DNA of 64,000 bases, taken from the NCBI GenBank assembly GCA_964196195.1, contig CAXMSE010000079.1:1-64000 (forward strand). Direction: 5' to 3'. Under the pieces are notes generated by a model. That model saw only the letters and a program-made list of their open reading frames with translations, was not told the DNA's origin and did no database searches. Within the stretch, counting starts at the first letter, position 1; the number at the start of each line of letters is the position of its first letter. This DNA is from OFTM10 sp964196195 (lineage in GTDB: Bacteria; Actinomycetota; Acidimicrobiia; Acidimicrobiales; Aldehydirespiratoraceae). Of this stretch, positions 8,098 through 17,353 are shown in pieces. The position numbers were made by a program, and so were the translations under genes.

Positions 8098-9820
8098 GCG
8101 CTTCCGCTCTGGTCGCGACCGGGGAGCCGTTCTGGTCCTCACCGCCTTCATGTTCACAGGCCTGTTCATCGTCACCGCGATAGTGGTCGACCTGGGCATT
8201 GTGCGCCATATCCGTCGCTCGAATCAGTCAGCGGTGGACCTGTCCGCGCTGGCGGCTGGCGACGCGCTGGGTGCCGACGCTGCTCCGGACGGCCGTGGAG
8301 CGTGTTCGGACGCGGTCGACTATCTACAAGCCAACCTCGATGCGCTCCCGGCGGGCCTTTCGGTGCCGTGCACCTCGCTGCCGGCGATCTGTAACTCGCT
8401 TACGAGCCCGGTGACAGTCACCGACGGCGGCACAGGCGACGTCTTCAACATCTCTGTGACGTATCCGGTTAGCGACGCCGCAATCGCCGATAGCGATGTT
8501 GCCGCTGCCGACTCGTTGCGGGCCGATGACGGCGTGCCCTGTGAGCGCCTGTTGGTGGAGGCCACTGAGACGTTCGACTCGCTGTTCTCAAGCGTCGTCG
8601 GCCGCGATTCGTTCAGTGTGAGCGCGTCCGCTGTCGTGCGGCAAGTGCAATCTAGCGACCGACGGATCCCGAGCCTCTGGCTGCTCGACCCGGTCGGATG
8701 TCCGGCGCTATCGGTGTCAGGTGGCTCGAGCGTCATCGCTGGTAACGCAACCACATCGGGGCTGATCACCATCGACTCCGACGCATCGGCGTGCACCGGC
8801 GCTTCGACCTCTATCGACGTTGCTGGCGCCGGCTCTCTGCTCTATGCAGTCCCCGACACCCTCGACCCGCCCGCGGCGATCTCCCTGGTCGCAATGGAAC
8901 GTCTCCAGGTCGACTGCATCGTCGGAAACACCAACGCTTGCGATCCCGCCGATATCGCTAATCTCACCCTTTACCCCCAGCCGATCAGGCGAGCGAATCG
9001 AGCCACTCGAGCCCCTCTCGACCACACTTACAACTGCCAGACGTCCTACCCCGATTACCACGGAATTGAGGTATCGGGCTGCACATCAGGTGCGGAACCC
9101 CACATCAACAACCTTCGCGCCGTGATCGGGGCGAGCGGCACACCTTCAGGTTTTCAGCTCTGGTCGGACTTCTATGGCTGCAACAATCCGGTGACTCCAG
9201 TCGGCGGCCTCTCCGGAAACTGGCACGTCGACTGCGCCAGTTTCAAGCTCACTGGCAACTCCGTGACGTTCAACGGCGGCAACATCGTCTTCGACGGCAA
9301 CATCTCGCTGACCAGCGGCCAGCTCACGTTCAACGAGAACAACCCCACGTCGTCACTTCCCGCCGCTTGCCTGAGCAGTGTTGTCGGCTGTGTCGCCAAG
9401 TCATCGGAGCTTGCTTCCTGGGTCTACATGCGCAGCGGCAGCCTGTCCCTCACCGGCGGCGGACTCACCGCGAACCGGGCGATGATCTATCAACACGACG
9501 GCTACTTCAGCATCGCAGGCGGGTCACCACCGGCATGGACCTCTCCATCGGAAGGACCCTTCACTGCGCTGGCCGTCTGGTCCGAGAAGTCGAGCAGCAA
9601 ATACAAGATCAACGGTGGCGCCTCGATGGACCTAGAAGGCGTGTTCTTCACTCCTGAAGCAGCATCGATGAACATCTCCGGCGGCTCACCGGTCATCCCC
9701 CAGCAGGCCCAGTTCGTCTCCTACCGCCTTGCTGTCTCGGGAGGCGCCTCACTCACCCTGGCGCCCAGCCCGACCCTGTCCGTCACGCTCCCGGCAGACG
9801 CCCCTCTTCTGATCCGGTGA
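8081..9820 (+). CDS. TadG-like / putative Flp pilus-assembly protein with Ser/Gly-rich beta-repeat ectodomain
   Basis: 579 residues. The N-terminus GRDRGAVLVLTAFMFTGLFI is the TadG-type anchor helix, followed by VDLGIVRHIRRSNQSAVDLS, matching the helix after the anchor in Tad_N proteins. The rest is predicted extracellular: Ser/Gly/Thr-rich, with several Cys residues and recurrent short beta-like units (SGGSSVIAG, LTGNSVTFNGGNIVFDGNIS, SLTGGGLTANRA, SISGGSP-type) suggesting a right-handed beta-solenoid. Start choice lies between ATGs at 8081 and 8090; both overlap tadE. Function in adhesion or pilus anchoring is inference. Confidence 0.75.
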   Translation: MRAMAERFRSGRDRGAVLVLTAFMFTGLFIVTAIVVDLGIVRHIRRSNQSAVDLSALAAGDALGADAAPDGRGACSDAVDYLQANLDALPAGLSVPCTSLPAICNSLTSPVTVTDGGTGDVFNISVTYPVSDAAIADSDVAAADSLRADDGVPCERLLVEATETFDSLFSSVVGRDSFSVSASAVVRQVQSSDRRIPSLWLLDPVGCPALSVSGGSSVIAGNATTSGLITIDSDASACTGASTSIDVAGAGSLLYAVPDTLDPPAAISLVAMERLQVDCIVGNTNACDPADIANLTLYPQPIRRANRATRAPLDHTYNCQTSYPDYHGIEVSGCTSGAEPHINNLRAVIGASGTPSGFQLWSDFYGCNNPVTPVGGLSGNWHVDCASFKLTGNSVTFNGGNIVFDGNISLTSGQLTFNENNPTSSLPAACLSSVVGCVAKSSELASWVYMRSGSLSLTGGGLTANRAMIYQHDGYFSIAGGSPPAWTSPSEGPFTALAVWSEKSSSKYKINGGASMDLEGVFFTPEAASMNISGGSPVIPQQAQFVSYRLAVSGGASLTLAPSPTLSVTLPADAPLLIR

Positions 9821-9948
9821 GGGAGGGGCTGCCCAATACGCAAGGATCACACCAGACGGTCAACTATTCGGACCGGACACGAGGGACTGTCAGACGTTCG
9901 GTGTAACTGGCCTGGCGCGTCATTCGTTAGTGGTGGGTGGTCGTGATT

Positions 9949-10071
9949 CTAGAAGAGCCTCCCTTCGAAAGTAATCGCGAAGGCGTTGAGGGCGGGCTTC
10001 CAGCGGTTGATCCGGCGCTCCTGGCCCGAGCCAGTCAGATCGAGAGATCTGACGACGAGGTAAAGGCATTT
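9949..10071 (-). mobile_element. Remnant of an IS256 (Mutator) family transposase, C-terminus only
   Basis: On the reverse strand the last 40 codons before the stop at 9949 read KCLYLVVRSLDLTGSGQERR and then INRWKPALNAFAITFEGRLF. This is the characteristic IS256-family transposase C-terminus (RWKxALNxFAIxFExR). No upstream DDE catalytic part exists: past about 10071 the similarity ends and the opposite strand belongs to a truncated Tad-like gene. This is a dead element end, and its inner boundary coincides with the missing 5' part of that gene. Confidence 0.7.
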
Positions 10072-10116
10072 TGAAGCGCCCCGGGAATGAGGACTCTCTG
10101 ATGTGCCCTCGACACC

Positions 10117-11330
10117 ATGGACGGTGTAACCCAGGCGGCCGAACAAACCGCGTCGCTTGTGCGGGTCAACCTCGACACCAGCTACACCGACGGGGAGTGG
10201 GGAGCCTCGTGGGCGGGATGCAGCGACCCGGGTGCGCTGACGTTCAAGGGCGAGGTCCTCGAAAACAGCACCTCTTGCATCAGCTTCGACGGCCTCGCGA
10301 CATACCGGGTGGTGACCCCCGACCATTCGGTGGAGACCGCCTTTGCCAGCGTGCTTGGTATCAACTCCTTCCAGTCGTCGTGCTTGGCTCGGCCGGTAGC
10401 GGAACAGAACTCTGCTTACGGTCGTCCACCACCGGTCAAGCCACTCCTCCGTGCACGGGATCCGAGTCCGGCAACTTCGGTGCTCTCCAGGTGGCCCAGT
10501 GGGGGAATCCCGACATGGGCACCGAGAACCTCCCCTGCAATCTCAACAAGAGCGATCAACTAGCGGTGAACATCTCGGTCGGGGCGGATCACTTCATCCG
10601 GGTATGGGACGGCGCGGATGTGGTCGACACCTGCGCAGAGCCGTTCGGCCCCAACACGCTTCCCACTTTCCAAGGGATCTCCGGCGGTCTTTTCGGTGGG
10701 ATGATCACGGGCGAAACCGTGAACGGCACATTCTTCGAGGGTCGCCTCGGTAAGGGAACCACCGCGAAGCTGGCTCTGAAGCAGAACAACAACTACTACT
10801 ACGTCGACAATGTCCCCCTGTGGGAGTACATCGGCTACGGCAAGACCGGGCTCGCCCCCCTTTCCTGCATCCGCGAGAGCTTCGACGACATTGTGAAGCT
10901 CCCGGACGGCTACGAAAACGCCGAAGCCCGGCCCGCCACCTGCCTCACCGACTACGCCGCCGGCTATGTCGACCTCTTCGATCTCGATACCGACGGCGAC
11001 GATGTTTTCGACATCGTCGGATCCCCCAGATATCGGGTGGTGCCCCAGTTCGTCGAGCAGGGCTTCCCGTCTGGGGACAGCGGAAACCTCCACATCTCAG
11101 GTTTCAGGGCTGTGTTTGTGAATGGCCTCTACTTCGGCTGCGACGGAACCGACTGCTCGCTGGTGGTGACCCCGGGGGCGACCACCGGACAGGTCACTCT
11201 CCCCAACGGCTCGTCACCGCTCGATCAGATCACCGGCTACCTGCTTCCCAACGCCGCCCTTCCCGACGACCTTATCGAGAACGGTGTCAACGGTGAACTG
11301 GCCGCATACGCGGTCCGGCTCAGCGGCTGA
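10117..11330 (+). pseudogene. 5'-truncated and frameshifted TadG-like gene
   Basis: Coherent coding sequence starts at about 10117 (MDGVTQAAEQTASLVRVNLD) and runs to about 10380 (INSFQSS); it then continues in the -1 frame (VVLGSAGSGTELCLRSS) to the stop at 11330. A single missing base at about 10381-10392 accounts for this. The preserved part resembles the ectodomain of the upstream TadG-like protein, with Cys-containing stretches and a C-terminal GYLLPNAALPDD, but the anchor helix is absent. A stop at 10099 and the IS256 remnant lie just upstream. The simplest reading is IS-associated deletion of the 5' end. The frameshift could be a sequencing error; the truncation could not. Confidence 0.65.
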
Positions 11331-11341
11331 CCATCGTCGGC

Positions 11342-11494
11342 TCACCGTCGCCGCTTGTTGGCCGACCTAGCCACCAGGATTGTCGCGATCACACCGACGA
11401 TCACGAAGCCGACAATCGCGACCACCCCCGAGTCGTTGGCGACGTTCTGGGCCTCAGCCTGGATCAACATGGCGGTGATAGTGAGCGAGAGCAT
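11342..11494 (-). CDS. Small single-span membrane protein, 50 aa
   Basis: A 50-residue frame reads MLSLTITAMLIQAEAQNVAN, then a span VVAIVGFVIVGVIATILVA and a positively charged end RSANKRRR. The hydrophobic segment followed by a basic tail is a credible N-out/C-in membrane protein. An in-frame TAG four codons before the ATG limits the start; no strong ribosome-binding site is seen. It lies between the Tad-like pseudogene (convergent, 11 nt) and a divergent MFS gene (90 nt). No homologue recognised. Confidence 0.45.
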   Translation of the reverse strand: MLSLTITAMLIQAEAQNVANDSGVVAIVGFVIVGVIATILVARSANKRRR

Positions 11495-11584
11495 CGACCC
11501 ATGTGCCTAATTGCTGCAAACGGTCGTGTCGAGTACCGATAGCGTCGCCAGGCCGACAATCGCCGAACCGGGGAGGAGATCATC

Positions 11585-12808
11585 GTGGCCCACCGTGCCT
11601 ATGACCCCGCTCGGGTGTTTGTTCGAGGTGGTGGCCTTTCGGAGGGAGTTGAGTGGGGGTTCTGGCTCGCCATCACCGTGTGGTGGGTTGTCGAGCTCGG
11701 GTTGGGCCCCTTCCAGCTCGTGTTGATGGGCACCGTTCTCGAATTCTCCGTGCTCGTCGCCGAGACCCCCACCGGCGTGGTCGCTGATCTCATCAGCCGC
11801 AAGCGGTCGATCATCATCGCCCAAATCTTGATGGGCCTCGGCTTCATCTGGGCCGTGGCCAGCACCAACTACTGGCTGATCCTCCCCGCCCAGGTGATGT
11901 TTGGCGTGGGCTGGACCTTCCGCAGCGGAGCCGATACCGCATGGGTCACTGACGAATTGAAGGGAATCGGCGAGTTCCACGACGACGACATCGACCGGCT
12001 GCTGCTCCAGAAGCATCGATTCGGCATCTTGACCAGCATCGCGACCCTGAGTCTGACGATGCTGGTGGGCCAGCTCGCATCGGTTCGTTGGGCCGCGATC
12101 GTGATGGGACTGCTGCAGATCGGCATCGGTATTCACTACTCGCGGGCCATGAGCGAGGAACACTTCACCCCGGGCCGCCACGATGATCGCGGGTTCGTCG
12201 AGACCCTGCGGCGCGGCCTCGCCGCCATCGCCACCCAACCGCGCCTGCGGGCTCTCGTGGCGGTGGTGTTGGTACTCGACATGGGTTCAGAAGCGTTCGA
12301 CCGGCTCGGTTTCAAATACTTCCTCGATAACGCTGAAGTCGACGATGACTCGCTGCTTGTTCTCGGCGTGCTCTTCTTGGCTCTCGCGGGTGCAGGGCTG
12401 CTGATCAACATGGTGTCTACGCGCGCCCTCACGCACGGGTTTGGTGTGGCCCGACTGGCGGTGGTGCTGCTTGCCATGGCCGCCATCGGTGGCCTGTTGG
12501 CATCGGCTACGAGCATCGTGGTGGTGATAGCTCTCGGCTACATGACCCAGGACAGCATGCGTGAGGCGGTCTGGCCGGTTGTCAGCGGCTGGGCCAATCG
12601 CGATGCCCCCACAGAGGTGCGCGCCACGGTGCATTCCCTGATCGGGCAGACCACCGCGATCGGGGAACTGATCGGGGGGATCACGCTCGGAGCGATCGCC
12701 GAGGTCACCTCGATCCAAACGGTCCTGGTCATCGCTGCGGTGCTCTTCGGCATCTCTGCCCTGCTCGCGACCCGCGGCGTCGCCCCGCGCGAACCGACGC
12801 GTTCTTGA
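11585..12808 (+). CDS. MFS transporter
   Basis: 407-residue major facilitator superfamily protein with about 12 hydrophobic segments and the loop 2-3 motif region ETPTGVVADLISRKRSIII (the GxxxD..GRK-type motif). The GTG at 11585 is supported by GGGGAGGAG about 10 nt upstream. Drug/sugar efflux-type carriers have this length, but the substrate cannot be assigned. It faces prfC convergently across 89 nt, which contain a short G-run/C-run (ctaggggggaatttatctac) too imperfect to call a terminator. Confidence 0.85.
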   Translation: MAHRAYDPARVFVRGGGLSEGVEWGFWLAITVWWVVELGLGPFQLVLMGTVLEFSVLVAETPTGVVADLISRKRSIIIAQILMGLGFIWAVASTNYWLILPAQVMFGVGWTFRSGADTAWVTDELKGIGEFHDDDIDRLLLQKHRFGILTSIATLSLTMLVGQLASVRWAAIVMGLLQIGIGIHYSRAMSEEHFTPGRHDDRGFVETLRRGLAAIATQPRLRALVAVVLVLDMGSEAFDRLGFKYFLDNAEVDDDSLLVLGVLFLALAGAGLLINMVSTRALTHGFGVARLAVVLLAMAAIGGLLASATSIVVVIALGYMTQDSMREAVWPVVSGWANRDAPTEVRATVHSLIGQTTAIGELIGGITLGAIAEVTSIQTVLVIAAVLFGISALLATRGVAPREPTRS

Positions 12809-12897
12809 AAATTGGATAGCTAGGGGGGAATTTATCTACCCTCCGCACCCATATTTCGACCGGAGCAGGCGGAGGGGGGTGGCCGGGTGGGCCGGGG

Positions 12898-14475
12898 TCA
12901 GCCCTCGGCGATGAGTTTGTCGAGCACCAGCTCGGGCTGATCCACTTCGAGCCGCTGTAGCCAGTAAGGGCTCTCGAACAGGGCGAGGAGCTCGCCATCG
13001 GAACGAGCCGCGACGGTGACCCCTGTCATTCCTCTCAGCTTGTCGGCCGACTCCTCATCGGTGATCCGAGCTGTGGTCCACGAGCACGCGTTGAGTTCGA
13101 CGGGGGCACCGAATTCGTTCTCGAGCCGGTACTGGCACACATCAAACTGGAGGGGACCGACTGCAGCCAGGATCGGAGCCTGGTCGCCCACGCCGGGCTC
13201 ACGCAGAACCTGCACCACACCCTCTTCGTCGAGCTGACTGATGCCCGAGCGGAACTGCTTCGCACGAGAGGTGTCGGTGGTGCGAGCCACCCTGAAATGA
13301 CTGGGAGCGAATGCGGGAACCGCCGGCCACTTGACTGGCGAGTCCACGAATACGGCATCGCCCACTCGGAAATCGTTGGCGTTGACCAGGCCGACCACGT
13401 CTCCGGGATAGGCCTCATCAATGGTCTCACGATCACGGCCACTCACCGAATGGGCGTACTTCGTGGTGAAGGGCTTACCGGTGGGGCCATGAGTCACGAC
13501 CATTCCTCGTTCGAACCGGCCCGAACAAACCCGCATGAAGGCCACCCGGTCGCGGTGGGCCTTGTCCATGTTGGCCTGGATCTTGAACACGATTCCCGAG
13601 AACGGATCCTCCAACGGGCGCGGGTTGCCGACCTCGTCGATCCGCGGTGATGGCGACGGCACGAGATCGACCATTGCGTCGAGAATCAGGCGTACGCCGA
13701 AGTTAGTGAGTGCCGATCCGAAAAATACCGGCGATAGTTCGCCCGACTCGAATCGCTTCGAGTCGAACTCGCGACCGATCGTGTCGAGCAGCTCGACCCC
13801 TTCTTGAGCTTCGATCCAGAGATCGCCCTCCTCGGCCTCGGCGCGCTGAGCGTCGACCACCTCTTCGGGTGCTTCTGATGCTCCGCGGGCGGTGCGGGTG
13901 TAGCGGATGAAGTCGCCGCTGTTTCGGTCGATGAGGCCACGAAAGCGTTCACCATCTCCGACCGGCCAGCTGATCGGCACCGGTTCGAGGATCAACTGCT
14001 CCTCGATCTCGTCGAGCAGCTCCAGGGGATCAAGGGCCGGCCGGTCCCACTTGTTGATGAAGGTAACGATCGGTATCTCGCGATCGCGGCAGACCTCGAA
14101 GAGTTTGCGGGTCTGGCTCTCGATGCCCTTCGATCCATCGAGCACCATGATGGCAGCATCGGTGGCGGCGAGAACGCGGTAGGTGTCTTCGGAGAAATCA
14201 CGGTGGCCGGGAGTATCGAGCAGGTTGAGGACCCGGTCACGGTAGGGAAACTGGAGCACCGTCGACGTGATCGAGATACCGCGCTGCTGCTCCAACTCCA
14301 TCCAGTCGGATCTGGCAGAACGGCCGCCCCCCTTGGCCTTCACCGCGCCCGCGCCGGCGGTGAGTACGCCGCCGTAGAGCAGGAATTTCTCGGTGAGGGT
14401 GGTTTTGCCCGCGTCGGGATGAGAGATGATGGCAAAGGTGCGCCTGCGCGCGGCCTCGGAGCGGGGATCATTCAC
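12898..14475 (-). CDS. prfC: Peptide chain release factor 3
   Basis: 525-residue translational GTPase that recycles RF1/RF2 from the ribosome after termination. GTPase motifs: G1 SHPDAGKTTLTEK, G2/switch around QQRGISITST, G3 DTPGHRDFSEDTYR, G4 NKWDR (usually NKLDR). Domains II-III follow and end with the RF3-typical segment PLQFDVCQYRLENEFG. Length matches the family. The start ATG at 14475 is close to the expected N-terminus (EAARRRTFAIISHPDAGKTT). Monocistronic in appearance. Confidence 0.97.
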   Translation of the reverse strand: MNDPRSEAARRRTFAIISHPDAGKTTLTEKFLLYGGVLTAGAGAVKAKGGGRSARSDWMELEQQRGISITSTVLQFPYRDRVLNLLDTPGHRDFSEDTYRVLAATDAAIMVLDGSKGIESQTRKLFEVCRDREIPIVTFINKWDRPALDPLELLDEIEEQLILEPVPISWPVGDGERFRGLIDRNSGDFIRYTRTARGASEAPEEVVDAQRAEAEEGDLWIEAQEGVELLDTIGREFDSKRFESGELSPVFFGSALTNFGVRLILDAMVDLVPSPSPRIDEVGNPRPLEDPFSGIVFKIQANMDKAHRDRVAFMRVCSGRFERGMVVTHGPTGKPFTTKYAHSVSGRDRETIDEAYPGDVVGLVNANDFRVGDAVFVDSPVKWPAVPAFAPSHFRVARTTDTSRAKQFRSGISQLDEEGVVQVLREPGVGDQAPILAAVGPLQFDVCQYRLENEFGAPVELNACSWTTARITDEESADKLRGMTGVTVAARSDGELLALFESPYWLQRLEVDQPELVLDKLIAEG

Positions 14476-14548
14476 CCCGACAGTGTGGCGTCTACGGCAG
14501 GGGATCGGACGCCGATGAGTGAAAGCCTGGTTGGGCTACGGTCGGGCG

Positions 14549-14647
14549 ATGGCGTTCGTGGTGATCTCGGTGCTGTTCGTGGTGGTGACGCTCGTTCTGG
14601 TGGCGCTCCCTCGCCTCTACGCGCTCAGGCGCAGAAGGAAGCGCTGA
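14549..14647 (+). CDS. Tiny single-span membrane protein, 32 aa
   Basis: The frame encodes MAFVVISVLFVVVTLVLVAL followed by PRLYALRRRRKR: one strong membrane helix and a very basic tail obeying the positive-inside rule. It lies in the gap between prfC (divergent) and a polyprenyl synthase (convergent, 24 nt away). There is no clear ribosome-binding site. Plausible but unproven as a gene. Confidence 0.35.
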   Translation: MAFVVISVLFVVVTLVLVALPRLYALRRRRKR

Positions 14648-14671
14648 CCTTCGGCGTTGGGCCGATGATGT

Positions 14672-15718
14672 TCAGATGTCTCGCTCGACGACATAGTCGG
14701 CGAGGGCGCGGAGGGCATCGCGACTGCCGTTGACATCGGGCAGTACCTCGATTGCGGCGACGGCCTCGGTCAGTAGTTGCTCGGTTTCCTGTTCGGATGC
14801 GGTGACCGCGCCGGTCTCGACGATCACTTGTTGGATCTCGGCAATGTCGGTGTCGGTGACGTCGCCACCGACCCGATTCAGCACGGCAAGCTGGGAAGAA
14901 GTGGCGGCCTCGCGCGCCAGGGCCAGCAGCACGGTGGGCTTTCCCTCCCGCAGATCGTCGCCGACGGGTTTGCCGGTCTTCGCCGTGTCGCCGAAGGCTC
15001 CGAGCATGTCGTCGCGTAGCTGGAAGGCGATGCCGAGCGGCATGCCGTGGGCGGCGAGGTCGTCGCCCAAATCTGATCGGCCGGCCAGCGCGGCACCGAG
15101 TTGGAGGGGGCGGATGATGGTGTAGCCGGCCGTCTTGTGGCGCATGATCGATCGGGCGCCGTCGGCGGTGACCTCGCCGCGAGCGGTGCCGATCACGTCG
15201 AGGTATTGGCCCATGTTGAGTTCGGTTCGCAAGGTGTCCCAGACCCGATGGACGTCGGGATCGGCACCACCCAGTTGGCGGTCGGCCATCACCATCGCGA
15301 TGTCACCCACCAATATCGCGGCAGCTTCACCGAAACGACGATCCTCTCCTTGCCACCCACCGGCGTGGTGGCGGGCGATGAAGCGGGCCCACACCGTCGG
15401 ATTACCGCGGCGGATCGGCGAACCGTCCATCACGTCGTCGTGAACCAGGGCGAAGGCCTGGAGCAACTCGACGGCACAGCACGCGGCCAGGGAACCGGCA
15501 TCGCCTGGGTCGCCGCCGCCGGTGACATAACCCCAATGGCAGTAGGCGGGCCTGATCCGCTTGCCGCCACCGGCGACGAAGTCGGCCAGATCACCCAGTG
15601 GTGCGTCGAGGGCGGGGTCGAGCTGATACCAGATGGCGCGCTCCTCGTCGAAGATCCCAGCCAGCGCCAGCTCAACCCGAGAGGCGACGTCGGTGAGCTG
15701 GCTCGGAGCCGGGTTCAC
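14672..15718 (-). CDS. Polyprenyl diphosphate synthase (GGPP/FPP-type)
   Basis: 348-residue trans-isoprenyl diphosphate synthase that condenses IPP onto allylic diphosphates. Both aspartate-rich motifs are present: DDVMDGSPIRRG (DDxxD) and QLRDDMLGAFGD (DDxxD), together with GGGKRIRPA near the N-terminus. Chain length is not reliably predicted; IdsA-type GGPP synthases of actinobacteria are the nearest familiar group. The GTG start at 15718 shares one nucleotide with the xseB stop (TAGTG), pointing to translational coupling at the end of a long reverse-strand operon. Confidence 0.93.
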   Translation of the reverse strand: MNPAPSQLTDVASRVELALAGIFDEERAIWYQLDPALDAPLGDLADFVAGGGKRIRPAYCHWGYVTGGGDPGDAGSLAACCAVELLQAFALVHDDVMDGSPIRRGNPTVWARFIARHHAGGWQGEDRRFGEAAAILVGDIAMVMADRQLGGADPDVHRVWDTLRTELNMGQYLDVIGTARGEVTADGARSIMRHKTAGYTIIRPLQLGAALAGRSDLGDDLAAHGMPLGIAFQLRDDMLGAFGDTAKTGKPVGDDLREGKPTVLLALAREAATSSQLAVLNRVGGDVTDTDIAEIQQVIVETGAVTASEQETEQLLTEAVAAIEVLPDVNGSRDALRALADYVVERDI

Positions 15719-15975
15719 TAGTCGGTGTCCTCATCGAAAAGGGCATCGCCTGCTTCGGCTGCATCATCGGCGACCTCGTCGAGGGAGGCCACTACCCGCT
15801 CCACCTGAATCCGGGCCGCGCCGATGCGATCGCGGCAGAGCTGGATGAGGGTGGATGCGCGTTCGACCTGGGTGGCGAGAACGTCGATGTCGAGGTCGTC
15901 GTCCTCGAGATCGTCGAGGATCTGTTCGAGTTCGGTCATCGCTTCGGCGTAGCCGATCTCTTCCTGGTCAGTCAT
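15718..15975 (-). CDS. xseB: Exodeoxyribonuclease VII small subunit
   Basis: 85-residue acidic helical protein, the small subunit that packs along the XseA coiled coil. The motif EEIGYAEAMTELEQILDDLE followed by a second helix is the XseB signature. The ATG at 15975 overlaps the end of xseA by 8 nt; a longer upstream frame is only the antisense/shadow of xseA. The acidic C-terminal tail (DDAAEAGDALFDEDTD) is typical of actinobacterial versions. Confidence 0.93.
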   Translation of the reverse strand: MTDQEEIGYAEAMTELEQILDDLEDDDLDIDVLATQVERASTLIQLCRDRIGAARIQVERVVASLDEVADDAAEAGDALFDEDTD

Positions 15976-17347
15976 CGGGCTCGGCCTCCTTGTGATCGCC
16001 GAGCGGCTGCCCGCCGGCGATGTCGGTGATGGTAGTGGTGAGCGCGCCATCGGCGACCTGGGTGACCAGGGCATCGCCCACACCCACACTTTCGACTGAT
16101 CGCACTACTGTGCCGTCGGCGGTGCGGGTGATCGACCAGCCGCGCGCTAGGGCGAGGGCCGGATCGAGGGCTCGTACCCGAGCCGATGCCGCGTCGACCC
16201 GCCGGTCGGCGGTGCGCAAGGCATGGCGGCGGGCCAGATCGATTCGCGCGACCGCCCTGTCGAGTTGGGAGCGGGCTCCGGAATCAGCGCGTCCGGCCTG
16301 CCGGCGCAGGCGGTTGGACGCATCGGTGAGCCTTGCTGCGGCCCGGCTGAGAGCGCCGGATCCGACAGTTACGACGCTGCGACGCGTTGCATCCACCCGG
16401 TATTCGGCTGACCCGATCGCCCGACGACTCTGGTGGACGAGCGACGCCTCGTGGTCGGCCAACCGATCGAGCCAGCGGACGACGATCTCCACCACCGCAT
16501 GGGCGGCCGCAGTGGGGGTGGTGTGAGCGGTGTGGGCCACCTCGTCGGCGACCGACCGGTCGATGTCGTGGCCGACACCGGTGAAAACGGCAATAGGAGC
16601 ACGGGCTATCGCGTGGGCGACCGCACTGTGGTCGAAGACCGCGAGATCGGTCTTCGAGCCACCACCTCGAGCCACGATCAAGACATCGATCGAGGCGTCG
16701 CAAGCAGCGCTGATCGCAGCCGGGATGGAATGCTCGGCCCCCAGCCCCTGAACGGCGGTGTCGGCTTCCACAAGGGTGAAGGCCAGGCCGCTGCGCACGA
16801 AGACGGTGGTGATGTCGGCGTGGGCGGCACTGCCGAGGGAGGTGACGATGCCGACTCGCAAGGGCACAGGGGGCAAGGGCCGTGCTGCGTTGGATCTCAG
16901 CAGGCCATCGGCCGCCAACTCCCGAAGGAGAGCCTCGCGGTCTGCGGCCATGACCCCGAGCGTGTAGGTGGGATCGATGGCGGACATGCGCAGCTGCATG
17001 CGGCCCTGAGGTGGGTAATAGTCGACGGTGCCCTGGATACGAACCCGCACACCGTCGGTCATCCGAATGGGGTCGCCGTGGCGCTTGAGAAGGCGGTTGA
17101 CGCGGTCTCGGTTGTCGCGAAACAGCACCACCGGCACCGTGGCGACCACGGCTGCGCCCGACTCCTCAGCGGGCTCGACGAGGTCGAAGTAGACGTGTCC
17201 GTTGCGACTGCGGGAGATGCCCCTGATCTCGCCCTCCACCCACACGCCGTAGGGCATCGCCTGTTCGAGCGCAGCGCGAATGACAACTCCGAGTTCGCTT
17301 ACCGAGAGCGTCTGGTCGTCCACCACTTGGACGGTAGTCGGCTCCAC
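15968..17347 (-). CDS. xseA: Exodeoxyribonuclease VII large subunit
   Basis: 459 residues. It has an N-terminal OB fold (VWVEGEIRGISRSRNGHVYF), a central catalytic domain with VGIVTSLGSAAHADITTVF and VARGGGSKTDLAVFD, GVGHDIDRSVADEVA around the nuclease centre, and a long C-terminal helical region that binds XseB. The enzyme degrades single-stranded DNA to oligonucleotides in repair. It begins 6 nt after serB and overlaps xseB. Confidence 0.96.
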   Translation of the reverse strand: MEPTTVQVVDDQTLSVSELGVVIRAALEQAMPYGVWVEGEIRGISRSRNGHVYFDLVEPAEESGAAVVATVPVVLFRDNRDRVNRLLKRHGDPIRMTDGVRVRIQGTVDYYPPQGRMQLRMSAIDPTYTLGVMAADREALLRELAADGLLRSNAARPLPPVPLRVGIVTSLGSAAHADITTVFVRSGLAFTLVEADTAVQGLGAEHSIPAAISAACDASIDVLIVARGGGSKTDLAVFDHSAVAHAIARAPIAVFTGVGHDIDRSVADEVAHTAHTTPTAAAHAVVEIVVRWLDRLADHEASLVHQSRRAIGSAEYRVDATRRSVVTVGSGALSRAAARLTDASNRLRRQAGRADSGARSQLDRAVARIDLARRHALRTADRRVDAASARVRALDPALALARGWSITRTADGTVVRSVESVGVGDALVTQVADGALTTTITDIAGGQPLGDHKEAEPDD

Positions 17348-17353
17348 TGACAG

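Noticed and set aside
10071..10380. Start of the 419-codon frame at 10071 as a real N-terminus
   Set aside because: The first about 100 codons read as Arg/His-rich nonsense, while the neighbouring frame from 10117 is clearly protein-like; the frames join by a shift at about 10381-10392.
12809..12897. Possible bidirectional terminator between MFS and prfC
   Set aside because: Only a G-run and an imperfect C-run are present, with no stable stem or T-tract.
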